This document shows, in pieces, positions 30,310-39,786 of a stretch of 64,000 bases of DNA; the first letter of the stretch is position 1, and each line of letters begins with the position of its first letter. Origin of the DNA: Pelagibacterales bacterium SAG-MED05 (GTDB taxonomy: Bacteria > Pseudomonadota > Alphaproteobacteria > Pelagibacterales > Pelagibacteraceae); contig JACWDC010000007.1 of NCBI GenBank assembly GCA_014654415.1, forward strand, positions 1 through 64,000, written 5' to 3'. The translations under genes and the position numbers were made by a program. The notes beneath the pieces are model-generated. The model made no database searches, was not told where the DNA came from, and saw only the letters and a program-made list of their open reading frames with translations.

Positions 30310-31117
30310 TTATTTAATTAAATTTCCACCTTCAATTAACCTAGTTATCTTTTTTGCTAAACCCGTCTCATGATCTGCTTCAATAATTATTCCGGATAAT
30401 GTAGCCTCTCCTTCAGCAGGAAAGTGTTTAATTGTGTCTTTAGATTTCAAAAATTTTTTTACTGAATTTTCTTTATTCATTCCAATCACAGAATTGTAAT
30501 CTCCGCACATACCAATATCAGTTTGGTACGCAGTTCCTTTTTCTAAAATTCTTGTATCTGCAGTGGGGACATGGGTGTGAGTCCCAACTACTCCAGTCGA
30601 TGATCCGTCAAAAAAATGTCCGATTGCCATTTTTTCACTTGTAATTTCTCCATGAAAATCAACCAAAATAAAATCAACATTGTTTTTTTAATACGATCTT
30701 ATTTTTAATTTTTTTTGCTGCTTCAAAAACATCTTCTGTTTTTTTCATAAAAACATTTCCCATTAAATTTATGACTCCAACTTTAAATCTATTATCTTTT
30801 GTTTGGTAAATTCCATAACCATTTCCAGGCGAACCTTCCACAAAATTTGCCGGTCTAAGAAGTCTGCTTTCTTTATTTATATAATCGGCTGTTTCTTGTT
30901 TATCCCAAATATGATTTCCAGAAGTAATGACGTCTATTCCCAATGAAAAAAATTCCTCCGCTATTGACCTTGTAATTCCTCTTCCATCATCCGCTGCATT
31001 TTCTCCATTTATAATGGTAAAATCTATTTCATTATAGTTAATAATTTTAGACAGATTTTTTTTAATTGCTTTTCTTCCAGAGGGTCCCACTACATCTCCC
31101 AATATAAGTATTTTCAT
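30310..31117 (-). CDS. ymdB: YmdB family metallophosphoesterase (single-base frameshift)
   Basis: This calcineurin-like phosphodiesterase family (TIGR00282) acts on 2',3'-cyclic nucleotides in other bacteria. Metal-site motifs are ILGDVVGPSGRKA at the start, INGENAADDGRG, SGNHIWDKQE, and in the second part VDFHGEITSEK and GTHTHVPTADTRIL. The frame breaks at a run of seven T (30683-30689). Removing one base joins KIVLKN to NVDFILVDFHGE and gives about 268 residues, the family length. It lies between yebC and the 5-formyl-THF cyclo-ligase gene. Confidence 0.92.
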
Positions 31118-31671
31118 TAAACAATGCCTTTCTCTGTCAATATATAATCTAATTTTACATCATTATTGGACACTGGAAGCTTATGATGTTTTTGAAATGA
31201 AAAAGCAATGCCAATAGTCAAAATATTATTATATGTTTTTAAATATTTGTTAAGATACCGATCATAAAATCCCCCTCCATACCCTAATCTATTATTCTTA
31301 TTATCATATGCTAATAATGGGATTAGCATTACATTTGGAACGATATTTTTAAATGATTTAAAGGGCTCAAGCATTCCAAATTTATTGATTTGTAGTACAT
31401 CATTCTTTTCCCACTTATAAAAATGCATTGAGTTTTTGCCAGTTATTACTGGTAAAAATATTTTTATTTTATCCATAGAATTTGAATCAAACAATTTAAG
31501 AATGTTTACTTCGAAAGAAGCTGGATAATAACTAGATAAATTAACATCTTTTTTCTTATATTTTTTTTTTATTAGTTTGATTAATGGATTAAAAAAACTA
31601 GTGCTTATATCAAAATATTTTTTCTTTCTCATAAAAAAATATTTTTTTCTTAATCGATCTTTGTTCTGCAT
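31117..31671 (-). CDS. 5-formyltetrahydrofolate cyclo-ligase
   Basis: This 184-residue protein of the 5-FCL (YgfA) family converts 5-formyl-THF to 5,10-methenyl-THF using ATP. The N-terminus is basic (KDRLRKKYFFMRKKKYFD), and the conserved C-terminal motif RLGYGGGFYDRYL near residue 130 binds the nucleotide phosphates. PLLAYDNKNN just before it is also typical. It adjoins zapA with no gap, as ygfA does in many proteobacteria, but no 6S RNA gene fits between them here. Confidence 0.9.
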   Translation of the reverse strand: MQNKDRLRKKYFFMRKKKYFDISTSFFNPLIKLIKKKYKKKDVNLSSYYPASFEVNILKLFDSNSMDKIKIFLPVITGKNSMHFYKWEKNDVLQINKFGMLEPFKSFKNIVPNVMLIPLLAYDNKNNRLGYGGGFYDRYLNKYLKTYNNILTIGIAFSFQKHHKLPVSNNDVKLDYILTEKGIV

Positions 31672-32118
31672 TTACTGAATTTTAGAAACTGATTCAGTGT
31701 TTGAAAGTATTTTTTCTAGAGATTCTGTTGTTTTGTCTAACATTGACTCGTACAGGTTATTGTTTTCTTCAACGGTTTTTTGAAACTTATCTAATTCATC
31801 ATTTAATTTACTGATTTCTTTATCTTTTCCCTCTTTATATTTAATGGCTAATTTTTTTAATTCTTGAAATTTATCTGCTAAATTATCTAATTTTTTCTTT
31901 TGTTGATTAACCCTCTGTTTTAAATCAAAGTATTCATCAATTAACTGTATTGTGGTAATCAATAAAAGTTTATTTTCTCCAATATTTCCTAATTTGTCTT
32001 TTAGTTCGCTATATTTCTTGTCTAGAAACTTAGTTAAACTTTTTAATGACTCTTCTTGCCCGTCATCACAAGACAAAAGATAATCTTTATTATTAAACTT
32101 AATATTTACGTTTGCCAT
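31672..32118 (-). CDS. zapA: Cell division protein ZapA
   Basis: This 148-residue protein matches the ZapA family. The N-terminal domain has VNIKFNNKDYLLSCDDGQEE and LLLITTIQLIDEYFDL, and a long C-terminal coiled coil runs from about residue 80 to the end. ZapA bundles FtsZ filaments at the division ring. The C-terminal coil is longer than in E. coli ZapA (109 residues). It overlaps the upstream coiled-coil gene by 13 bp and adjoins 5-FCL directly. Confidence 0.85.
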   Translation of the reverse strand: MANVNIKFNNKDYLLSCDDGQEESLKSLTKFLDKKYSELKDKLGNIGENKLLLITTIQLIDEYFDLKQRVNQQKKKLDNLADKFQELKKLAIKYKEGKDKEISKLNDELDKFQKTVEENNNLYESMLDKTTESLEKILSNTESVSKIQ

Positions 32119-32429
32119 TCTTCAATTTCACTCACTAAATTTTCTGTTTCTTGACTTAGTTCTTCAATGTCTTGGTTAAATTTATCTTCCATACTTGATT
32201 TTTTATTAATTTCTTCCTGAAGATTAACTATCTTTTCCTTTAAATATTTGTGCTCTCTCATTAATTCTAGGTTTTTTTTTTCAATCTCTGATTTTTGTCT
32301 AAGTAATTCGTTTTTTTCAGTTTTTATTTTCTGTGTTTTATATGAAGAATGTGAATAAGTTGATGTCAAAGCATTCAATTTATCTATTAACTCATTTAAA
32401 TTTTTTTCTTTTTTTTCAAAAATACTCAT
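32106..32429 (-). CDS. Small coiled-coil protein next to zapA (DUF4164-like)
   Basis: This 107-residue protein is almost entirely predicted coiled coil, with heptad-like spacing of Leu and Ile among Lys and Glu and no membrane segment or catalytic motif. Small proteins of this type, grouped as DUF4164, often precede zapA in alphaproteobacteria, and a role with ZapA at the division ring is a fair guess from context only. It starts 61 bp from the divergent tkt gene. Confidence 0.6.
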   Translation of the reverse strand: MSIFEKKEKNLNELIDKLNALTSTYSHSSYKTQKIKTEKNELLRQKSEIEKKNLELMREHKYLKEKIVNLQEEINKKSSMEDKFNQDIEELSQETENLVSEIEEWQT

Positions 32430-32451
32430 ATGTTTCTTTTATATCATATTA

Positions 32452-32480
32452 TTGATATACTTAGTTTAAGTCTATATAGG
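32452..32480 (+). promoter_or_regulatory. Candidate sigma-70 promoter for tkt
   Basis: TTGATA (32452-32457) and TATAGG (32475-32480) are separated by 17 bp in the divergent gap upstream of the tkt GTG start at 32491. The match is good for -35 but only fair for -10, and AT-rich DNA gives such matches often. Confidence 0.35.
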
Positions 32481-32490
32481 TAATTTAACT

Positions 32491-34474
32491 GTGAACTTAA
32501 AATTTAATCAATTATCAAACGCAATAAGATTTTTATCAATTGATGCTGTGCAAAAAGCAAATTCTGGTCACCCTGGGATGCCTATGGGGATGGCGGATGT
32601 TGCTACAGTATTATTTAAATACCACCTGAGGTTTAATCCTAAAAATCCCAATTGGATTAACAGAGATAGATTTATTTTATCCGCGGGTCATGGTTCAATG
32701 CTTTTATATTCTTTGCTTTATTTAACTGGCTACAAAAGTATTTCGATTGATGACATAAAAAATTTTAGACAACTAAATTCTATTTGTGCAGGTCATCCTG
32801 AATATGAAAGAGGCACAGGTATTGAGACTACTACTGGTCCTTTGGGACAAGGTCTTGGTAATGCAGTTGGAATGGCAATTGCTGAAGAAATTTTGAGAAA
32901 AAAATTTGGACCGACTTTAATCAATAATAAAACATATGTGATCGCAAGTGACGGAGATTTAATGGAGGGAATTAGTCACGAAGCAATGAGTTTAGCGGGC
33001 CATCTGAAACTTAAAAACTTAGTAGTTTTTTTCGATAATAATAAAATCTCTATTGATGGTTCTACTTCACTAAGTGTATCTGATAATTATAAAAAAAGAT
33101 TTGAAAGTTATGGATGGAACTTTTTAGAAATTAATGGTCATAATGAAAAACAAATTTCTAAAGCTATAACTAAAGCGTCTAAAGCTAACAAGCCTACTGT
33201 AATTTCATGCAAGACTATAATTGGTTTTGGATCTCCAAATAAATCTGGAAAAGCTTCTTCACATGGTTCTCCGCTAGGTGATGAAGAAATTGCCTTAGTA
33301 AGAAAAAAACTTAAATGGAATAATGACCCTTTTGAAATTCCTGAGGATATTTTATACGCTTGGAGGGAAATTGGTAAAAAAGGAATTGAATTAGAAGCAA
33401 AATGGCTAGAAACATTAGACAAAAAAAACTCTAATATTAAATCAACATTAAAAGATACTTATATAGAGTCAGACTTAAAAAACCTTGAAGATTTAATTAA
33501 AAAAGAAAAAACAAAATACTTTGAATCAAAACCAAGCATGGCAACAAGACAGTGTTCATCAGCTGCTATAGAAAGTATTTCTAGTATTTTGCCTCAGTTA
33601 ATTGGTGGTTCAGCAGATCTTAGTGGGTCAAACAACACTAAAACAAATAATTCTAAAGTAATTAGTTCAAAAAATTTTGATGGAAATTATATTCATTACG
33701 GTGTTAGAGAGCATGGGATGGCTGCTGTTATGAATGGATTAGCATTATACAGTGGACTAATTCCTTATGGCGGAACCTTTTTAATTTTTTCTGATTATTG
33801 TAAACCATCAATAAGGCTTGCAGCTTTAATGGGTTTAAAAGTAATCTATATTTTTTCTCATGACTCCATTGGGCTTGGTGAAGATGGTCCAACACATCAA
33901 CCTATAGAACAATTAAATGGTTTAAGAGCAATTCCTAATCTTAATGTTTTTTCGTCCTGCTGATATAAATGAAACTCTAGAATGTTGGGAGATTGCTTTA
34001 AAAAATAAAAATACACCCAGCGCGATTGCTTTATCAAGACAAAAATTACCTTACATCAATCCTAAATTTTCCGAAAATAATAAGTGCGAAAATGGAGCTT
34101 ATGTGGTCAAGATGACTTCCCATAAAAGCAAGGTCACATTAGTTGCCTCTGGATCAGAAGTTGAATTGGCTTTAGATGTGCACGATGAATTAAAAAAAAA
34201 TGATATTGAGTCGAAAGTAATTTCGATGCCATGCCAAGAACTTTTTGATAAACAATCTGATGATTTTAAAAAAGATATTCTAGAAGAAGAATCTTTAATT
34301 GTTACAATTGAGGCTGGCAATGTTTCTTCATGGGAAAAATATTTAGGAGTTAAAGGTATATCTTTAGGTATTAATAGATTTGGTGAAAGCGCTCCTTATA
34401 AAAAAGTATACGAACATCTTAATTTGTCTGTAGAGAAAATAGTAATCACCATTCAAGAAAATCTTAGAAAATAG
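32491..34474 (+). CDS. tkt: Transketolase (single-base frameshift)
   Basis: This thiamine-diphosphate enzyme moves two-carbon units in the pentose phosphate pathway. The start is GTG. Motifs are SGHPGMPMGMADVATVL near residue 26, GHGSMLLYSLLYLTGY, the ThDP motif SDGDLMEGISHEAMSLAGH near residue 153, and HDSIGLGEDGPTHQPIEQL near residue 460. The frame breaks at a run of six T (33947-33952): the first part ends NVFSSC and the second resumes FRPADINETLECW. Removing one base restores NVFRPADINET and about 660 residues. It heads the rightward unit tkt-pgk-fba-thiE-efp-suhB. Confidence 0.94.
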
Positions 34475-34485
34475 CCCAAATTTAA

Positions 34486-35676
34486 ATGAGTAAAATTAAA
34501 TATTTTTCTGAAAATCTAGATGTTCAGAGTAAAACAATTATTCTTAGACTTGATTTAAACGTTCCATTAAATGAAAAAAAAATTAAAGACAAAAGCAGAA
34601 TTGTGACATGCTTACCTTTTTTAAAAGACTTAATAAAAAAAAAAGCAAAGATAATTATTATAAGCCATTTAGGAAGGCCAAAAGGTGTAAAGAACAATGA
34701 TTTGTCTTTAACACCAATATATAAGTTTTTAAAAGAACAGCTAGAAACAAAAGTATATTTTTTTATGGGAGATATTAATGAGGAGATGAAAAGTAAATTT
34801 TCATACTTAAAAGAAGGTGAGGTTATTTTATTAGAAAATATTAGATTCTTTAAAGAAGAGAGTGAAAATGATGATAATTTTGCAAAAAAACTTGCTTCAC
34901 TTGGTGATATTTATATTAATGATGCTTTTTCTTGTTCACACAGAGAACAGGCTTCTATTCACAAAATCACGAAATACATAAAAGAGTCCTATGCAGGTCC
35001 GCTTTTAAAAAAAGAAGTGGCGGCAATAAATGCAATTATTAAAAATAAAAAGGAGCCGGTTACCTGTATTATAGGAGGGTCAAAAATTTCAACAAAAATC
35101 AATGTAATTACTAATTTAATAAAAAATGTAAACAATATTGTTATTGTTGGTGCAATGGCTAATAATTTTTTAAACTTCAAAGGTTTTCAAGTTGGAAAAT
35201 CAATAGTAGAAAAAAATTCGAGAAAAATAATTGACAACATATACACAGAAGCTAAAAAACTTAATTGTAATATTGTTGTTCCCGAAGATTGCAATGTCTC
35301 AACTAATTTTGAGGGTTCTGGAAAAACAAAAAAACAGGACTCTGTTGAAAAAAATGAAATAATCTTAGATATTGGCCCAAAAACAATTAAAAATATTGAA
35401 AGCATAATAGATCAATCTAGTACGGTTTTGTGGAATGGCCCTGCAGGATATTTTGAAAATAAGAACTTTTCAACTGGTACATTAGCAATAGCAAGAAAGA
35501 TTTCTGAAAATACAGCCAAAAAATCTTTGATATCAATAATTGGTGGCGGAGATACTATTTCTGGAATTAATAAAAGTAATGATAAATTTGCTTTTACACA
35601 CTTATCAACAGCAGGTGGAGCATTTTTAGAATTTCTTGAAGGAAAAGACTTGCCCGGTCTCAACGTTTTAAAATAA
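34486..35676 (+). CDS. pgk: Phosphoglycerate kinase
   Basis: This glycolytic and gluconeogenic enzyme has 396 residues, the usual length. Motifs are ILRLDLNVPLN near residue 20, ISHLGRPKG near residue 61, LLENIRFFKEE near residue 115, NDAFSCSHREQAS, the hinge region TCIIGGSKISTKI, and the C-terminal nucleotide loop IGGGDTISGI. It follows tkt after 11 bp. In many alphaproteobacteria gapA lies between tkt and pgk; here it does not. Confidence 0.96.
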   Translation: MSKIKYFSENLDVQSKTIILRLDLNVPLNEKKIKDKSRIVTCLPFLKDLIKKKAKIIIISHLGRPKGVKNNDLSLTPIYKFLKEQLETKVYFFMGDINEEMKSKFSYLKEGEVILLENIRFFKEESENDDNFAKKLASLGDIYINDAFSCSHREQASIHKITKYIKESYAGPLLKKEVAAINAIIKNKKEPVTCIIGGSKISTKINVITNLIKNVNNIVIVGAMANNFLNFKGFQVGKSIVEKNSRKIIDNIYTEAKKLNCNIVVPEDCNVSTNFEGSGKTKKQDSVEKNEIILDIGPKTIKNIESIIDQSSTVLWNGPAGYFENKNFSTGTLAIARKISENTAKKSLISIIGGGDTISGINKSNDKFAFTHLSTAGGAFLEFLEGKDLPGLNVLK

Positions 35677-35685
35677 ACATAAACT

Positions 35686-36702
35686 ATGACATTAGAAGAA
35701 ATTGCAAAAAAAATGTGCGCTAAAGGTAAAGGAATATTAGCGGCAGATGAAAGCACCGGTACAATTGCAAAAAGATTTAAAAGTATAAACGTAGAAAATA
35801 CTGAAAAAAATAGATTAATTTTTAGACAAACTCTTTTTAGTTCTGAAGCTATGAAAAATTATATTGGTGGAGTTATTCTTTTTGACGAAACTATAAAACA
35901 AAAAACTACTTTTGGACCAAGTGTTCCAGAACTAATTTCAAAGAATGATGCTATTCCAGGAATTAAAGTTGATAAAGGTGCTAAACCTCTCGCTGGATCA
36001 TCAGATGAAACTGTGACTGAAGGTTTGGATGGTCTAAGAGAAAGATTAAAAGAATACTATGAGCTGGGTGCAAGATTTACAAAATGGAGAGCAGTTTATA
36101 AAATTGGTAACAAATTTCCTTCATCACAATCAATAAGATCAAACGCCCATGCTCTTGCTAGATATGCAGCGCTTGTACAAGAAGCAGAAATGGTTCCAAT
36201 AGTAGAACCTGAGGTATTAATGGATGGATCTCATGATATCAATAAATGTTATCAGGTAACAACTGATGTATTAAACGAATGTTATAATGAACTTGCAATT
36301 CACAAAGTAAATTTAAAAGGAACAGTTTTAAAACCAAATATGATTATTCCAGGATCTGACTCTACAACAAGATCAAGTGCTGAAGAAATTGCAAAAAAAA
36401 CACTAGATTGTCTTAAAAAAAATGTTCCAAGCGAAGTGACTGGTATTGCTTTTTTATCTGGAGGACAGTCAGAAATTGAAGCTAGCAAAAACCTAAATGC
36501 AATTAATAAAATTAATGATACAAATTTTTTAATTACCTTTTCATATGGAAGAGGTTTGCAAGCAAGTGCTTTAAAAGCATTTGGTGAAGATCAAAGTAAT
36601 CAGAATAATATTCAAAAAGCTTTTGATCATAGAGCAAAAATGAATGGACTTTCTTCAAAAGGAGAATGGTCTGAAAATTTAGAAAAAGAAGTTGCAGCCT
36701 AA
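35686..36702 (+). CDS. Fructose-bisphosphate aldolase, class I (eukaryote-like)
   Basis: This 338-residue enzyme forms a Schiff base, unlike zinc-dependent class II aldolases. It starts like animal and plant enzymes (GKGILAADESTGTIAKRF near residue 14), has GARFTKWRAVYKIG near residue 127 and the Schiff-base lysine in GTVLKPNMIIPG near residue 213, then FLSGGQSEIEASKNLNAIN near residue 257. It lies 9 bp downstream of pgk and is probably cotranscribed with it. The likely role is gluconeogenesis or triose-phosphate balance. Confidence 0.94.
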   Translation: MTLEEIAKKMCAKGKGILAADESTGTIAKRFKSINVENTEKNRLIFRQTLFSSEAMKNYIGGVILFDETIKQKTTFGPSVPELISKNDAIPGIKVDKGAKPLAGSSDETVTEGLDGLRERLKEYYELGARFTKWRAVYKIGNKFPSSQSIRSNAHALARYAALVQEAEMVPIVEPEVLMDGSHDINKCYQVTTDVLNECYNELAIHKVNLKGTVLKPNMIIPGSDSTTRSSAEEIAKKTLDCLKKNVPSEVTGIAFLSGGQSEIEASKNLNAINKINDTNFLITFSYGRGLQASALKAFGEDQSNQNNIQKAFDHRAKMNGLSSKGEWSENLEKEVAA

Positions 36703-36707
36703 ATAGC

Positions 36708-37310
36708 TTGAAAAAGTTAGTATATTTAATCTCTCCAACTAAAATTCATAATAATTTTTATGATGATTTGAAAAAAGTACTCTCTAGAAAAAATGTAAAA
36801 TTTTTTCAATTAAGATTAAAAAAAGTAAAAAAAAATAAAATTATTACAATCGCTAAAGAAATAAAAAAAATTACAAAGAAATATAAAGTTAAGCTTATAA
36901 TTAACGATCATCCTAATATTTCAAAAATTACTAATGCTGACGGATGTCATCTAGGTCAAAAGGATGGTTCAGTGAAAAATGCAAAAAAATATCTTAAAAA
37001 AAAGATGATTGGCGTAACATGTCATAATTCTAAATCATTAGCTAAGATTGCAGTTCAAAATAAAGCTGATTATTTAGCCTTTGGATCCTTTAGTAAATCA
37101 AAGCTAAAACCTAATGCTAAAAAAGCTGATCTAAAAATTTTAAAATGGGCAAAAAGAAATATAAAAAAACCAATTGTTGCAATAGGTGGAATTAACAATT
37201 CAAACTACAAAAAATTTATTAGATCTGGAGCTAAATATATTGCAATATCAAGTTATATTTGGGATAACCCAAAATTAAAACCAGAAATTGCAATTAGAAA
37301 ATTTAAATGA
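36708..37310 (+). CDS. thiE: Thiamine-phosphate synthase
   Basis: This TIM-barrel enzyme of 200 residues joins HMP-diphosphate and thiazole phosphate. The start is TTG, only 5 bp after the fba stop. Conserved parts are NDHPNISKITNADGCHLGQ near residue 66, IGVTCHNSKSL near residue 100, ADYLAFGSFSKSK near residue 118 and VAIGGINNSN near residue 155. It overlaps the efp start by 4 bp. Together with thiD it covers the end of thiamine assembly. Confidence 0.9.
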   Translation: MKKLVYLISPTKIHNNFYDDLKKVLSRKNVKFFQLRLKKVKKNKIITIAKEIKKITKKYKVKLIINDHPNISKITNADGCHLGQKDGSVKNAKKYLKKKMIGVTCHNSKSLAKIAVQNKADYLAFGSFSKSKLKPNAKKADLKILKWAKRNIKKPIVAIGGINNSNYKKFIRSGAKYIAISSYIWDNPKLKPEIAIRKFK

Positions 37311-37870
37311 AAATTACTGCTATAGAGATAAAACCTGGAATGATTATTGAACATAAGAATGATTACTGGAATGTTTTAAAAACACAACATGTCAAGCCTG
37401 GAAAAGGTGGAGCATTCAACCAAGTAGAATTAAAAAGTGTCATTAAAGGTACAAAATTAAATGAGAGGTTCAGATCGAGCGAGACAGTTGAAAAAGCAGA
37501 AGTGGATGAAAAAAAATTTAATTTTTTATATATAGACGGAGAAAACTGCCATTTTATGGATAATCAAAATTTTGAACAAGTCGAAATACCTAAGTCTATT
37601 ACTGGAGAGAAATATAAATTACTTAAAGAAAACTTAGAAGTTACAATTTGTTTTATGGAGGAAAAGCCTATTTCAATAGAACTTCCTAATAACATAGAGT
37701 GTACTATTGAAAGCACAGATGCTGCTATAAAGAATCAAACTGCTTCTTCTTCTTACAAACCAGCATTATTAGATTGTGGAATAAAGATAGATGTCCCTCC
37801 ATTTATTGAAAGTGGTGAAAAAATTATAGTAGATACTCGTACTTTGGAATATGTAAAGAGAGTTAATTAA
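37307..37870 (+). CDS. efp: Translation elongation factor P
   Basis: EF-P helps ribosomes pass polyproline stretches. It has 187 residues in three beta domains. The loop that reaches the peptidyl centre is HVKPGKGGAFNQVELK, with the modifiable lysine at residue 33, the position modified by EpmA in other proteobacteria. The C-terminal signature GIKIDVPPFIESGEKIIVDT is intact. The start overlaps thiE by 4 bp and the stop overlaps suhB by 1 bp. Confidence 0.96.
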   Translation: MKITAIEIKPGMIIEHKNDYWNVLKTQHVKPGKGGAFNQVELKSVIKGTKLNERFRSSETVEKAEVDEKKFNFLYIDGENCHFMDNQNFEQVEIPKSITGEKYKLLKENLEVTICFMEEKPISIELPNNIECTIESTDAAIKNQTASSSYKPALLDCGIKIDVPPFIESGEKIIVDTRTLEYVKRVN

Positions 37871-38673
37871 TGAGATTAAATTCTCCTAAAATAAATATTA
37901 TTACCAAAGCATGTATGAAAGCTTCGAGATCTTTAATAAGAGATTTTGGTGAAATAGAAAATTTACAAGTTTCATCTAAAGGCCCTGGTGATTTTGTAAC
38001 TTCAGCTGACAAAAGAACTGAAAAAATAATTATTGAAGAATTACAAAAGGCTCATCCAGATTATGGAATTATTACTGAAGAATCTGGAATTATTAATAAA
38101 GCAAACACAAACAATAGATGGATTATTGATCCTATAGATGGAACAACGAATTTTTTAAATGGGATACCTCAATTTGCCATTTCTATAGGATATGAAGAAG
38201 AAAATGAAATTAAATGTGGTGTCATTTTTGATCCTATTAAAAATGAAATGTTTTTTGCTGAAAAAGGAAATGGTGCATATTTAAATAATTCAAGAATTAG
38301 AGTCTCAAACAAAAAAAAATTAAAAGATGCTCTACTAGTTACTGGTGGTCCTAGGCAATCAAGTAAAATTAAAGAAGAAATTTTTTCTGAATTTATTAAA
38401 GTGTCGAATAGTATTCTTTCTCCTGTAAGAAAATTTGGGAGCGCAGCTTTAGATGTTGCTTATGTGGCTTGTGGTAGATTTGATGGTTATTGGCAAAGGG
38501 AATTAAGTTATTGGGATATAGCTGCAGGTATAATTATTTTAAAAGAGGCTGGTGGATTTATTGATTTTTTTGAACCAGATAATGAAGCTCCATTAAAAAA
38601 GAACGTTTTGGCTTCAAATGCAAATATTCATGATGAATTAAGTGATTTAATTATTAAAAAAAATATTGAGTAA
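37870..38673 (+). CDS. suhB: Inositol monophosphatase family protein
   Basis: This magnesium-dependent phosphatase of 267 residues shows the three family metal motifs: ITEESG near residue 73, WIIDPIDGTTNFLNGIP near residue 91 and SYWDIAAGIIILKEAGG near residue 214. In bacteria SuhB acts on inositol-1-phosphate and also joins the rRNA antitermination complex. Efp followed by suhB is a common alphaproteobacterial pair. The substrate is not proven by sequence. Confidence 0.92.
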   Translation: MRLNSPKINIITKACMKASRSLIRDFGEIENLQVSSKGPGDFVTSADKRTEKIIIEELQKAHPDYGIITEESGIINKANTNNRWIIDPIDGTTNFLNGIPQFAISIGYEEENEIKCGVIFDPIKNEMFFAEKGNGAYLNNSRIRVSNKKKLKDALLVTGGPRQSSKIKEEIFSEFIKVSNSILSPVRKFGSAALDVAYVACGRFDGYWQRELSYWDIAAGIIILKEAGGFIDFFEPDNEAPLKKNVLASNANIHDELSDLIIKKNIE

Positions 38674-38701
38674 AAACCTTTAATAATATAAAACTCGCAG
38701 C

Positions 38702-38926
38702 ATGAAAAAAAATATACACCCTAATTATCATAAAATAAAAGTCGTTATGACGGATGGCAGCGAATTTGAAACCAGATCTACCTGGGGAAAAGAGAACGAT
38801 ATTTTAAAATTAGATATTGATCCCAAATCTCATTATGCGTGGACTGGTGGTGCACAAAAGATTTTAGATAAAGGTAGAGTAAGCAAATATAATAAAAAAT
38901 TTAGTAACCTTAGAAAAAAAAAATAA
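38702..38926 (+). CDS. rpmE: Ribosomal protein bL31 (zinc-free form)
   Basis: This 74-residue protein begins [20 protein letters not shown] and has RSTWGK and the [11 protein letters not shown] block of alphaproteobacterial bL31. It contains no cysteine, so it belongs to the form without a zinc site. It precedes the TrcR-like gene by 3 bp and follows suhB by 28 bp. Confidence 0.95.
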   Translation: MKKNIHPNYHKIKVVMTDGSEFETRSTWGKENDILKLDIDPKSHYAWTGGAQKILDKGRVSKYNKKFSNLRKKK

Positions 38927-38929
38927 AAT

Positions 38930-39514
38930 ATGTCTGAAGCCCCATTTATGCCAAAAGCTACCGCTGTTTGGTTGGTAGAAAACACAACGCTAACATTTAA
39001 ACAAATTGCTGAATTTTGTAATTTACATGAACTCGAAATTAAAGGAATTGCTGATGGAGACGTCGCAAAAAGTATTAAAGCTTACAATCCAATTTTAGCA
39101 GGTCAACTATCGAGAGAAGAGGTAGAAACTTGTTCGAAAGACCCTCAAAAAAAATTGAGCTTATTAAAAAAGATTGATGAAGTGGAGATTAAAGAAAGAA
39201 AAAAACCTAAATACACTCCTCTATCTAAGAGACAAGACAGGCCTGACGCTATTTTATGGTTGTGTAAAAATGCCTCTGAATTAACAGATGGACAAATTTC
39301 AAAACTGGTTGGCAGCACAAAAGGCACGGTGTCATTAATAAGAAAAAGGAGTTACTGGAATTTTTCAAATCTTAAACCGAGAGATCCAGTTATTTTAGCG
39401 CTCTGCACTCAAGAAATCTTTGAAAAAAGTCTTTCAAAAGCTAAAAGGAGAATTGAAAGAGAAAAAAAAGCTAAAATTAGAGAAGAAAAAAAAGCTCAAG
39501 CAGCTTCAGTATAG
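38930..39514 (+). CDS. DUF1013 protein (TrcR-like cell-cycle regulator)
   Basis: This 194-residue protein belongs to the alphaproteobacterial DUF1013 family, recently named TrcR as a cell-cycle transcription regulator. It begins PFMPKATAVWLVENTTLTFKQ with a helix-turn-helix-like N-terminus, and the second half has DRPDAILWLCKNASELTD and then SKLVGSTKGTVSLIR, a second helix-turn-helix-like region near residue 120. The tail is Lys/Glu-rich. It follows rpmE after 3 bp, the usual order. DNA binding is known for the family, not shown here. Confidence 0.85.
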   Translation: MSEAPFMPKATAVWLVENTTLTFKQIAEFCNLHELEIKGIADGDVAKSIKAYNPILAGQLSREEVETCSKDPQKKLSLLKKIDEVEIKERKKPKYTPLSKRQDRPDAILWLCKNASELTDGQISKLVGSTKGTVSLIRKRSYWNFSNLKPRDPVILALCTQEIFEKSLSKAKRRIEREKKAKIREEKKAQAASV

Positions 39515-39565
39515 ACAATTAATCAATCTAGTGATAACTAACGTGGGATTAACAGGGGGTTTTTT

Positions 39566-39760
39566 ATTAAAATAGACGTAAAAGATAATAATGTTGAACA
39601 AGCCATAAGAGTATTGAAAAGAAAACTTCAGAAAGAAGGTTTTTTTAAAGTTATGAAAATGAAAAGTACATACGAAAAGCCTTCGGAGAGAAAAAAAAGA
39701 GTTCAAACTGAAAATATAAAAAGAATAAAAAAACTCCAAAAATTAAAAAATAGGTACTAA
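39566..39760 (+). CDS. rpsU: Ribosomal protein bS21 with an apparent ATT start codon
   Basis: This frame of 64 residues reads (M)KIDVKDNNVEQAIRVLKRK and continues GFFKVMKMKSTYEKPSER, which is plain bS21, a small basic protein of the 30S subunit. There is no ATG, GTG or TTG in this frame upstream; a stop codon lies a few codons before the protein. The Shine-Dalgarno-like run AGGGGG (39554-39559) is six bases before the ATT at 39566, so ATT is the best start. ATT starts are known for infC and allow autoregulation. cspA starts 26 bp downstream. Confidence 0.85.
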   Translation: MKIDVKDNNVEQAIRVLKRKLQKEGFFKVMKMKSTYEKPSERKKRVQTENIKRIKKLQKLKNRY

Positions 39761-39786
39761 TTTATAAAATAATGAGAGGATCAATA

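Noticed and set aside
31660-31690. Possible 6S RNA between zapA and 5-formyl-THF cyclo-ligase
   Set aside because: The two genes adjoin with no gap, so there is no room for it.
39506-39739. Minus-strand open frame of 77 codons
   Set aside because: It is antisense to rpsU, is hydrophobic and Phe-rich only because the sense strand is Lys-rich, and has no family match.
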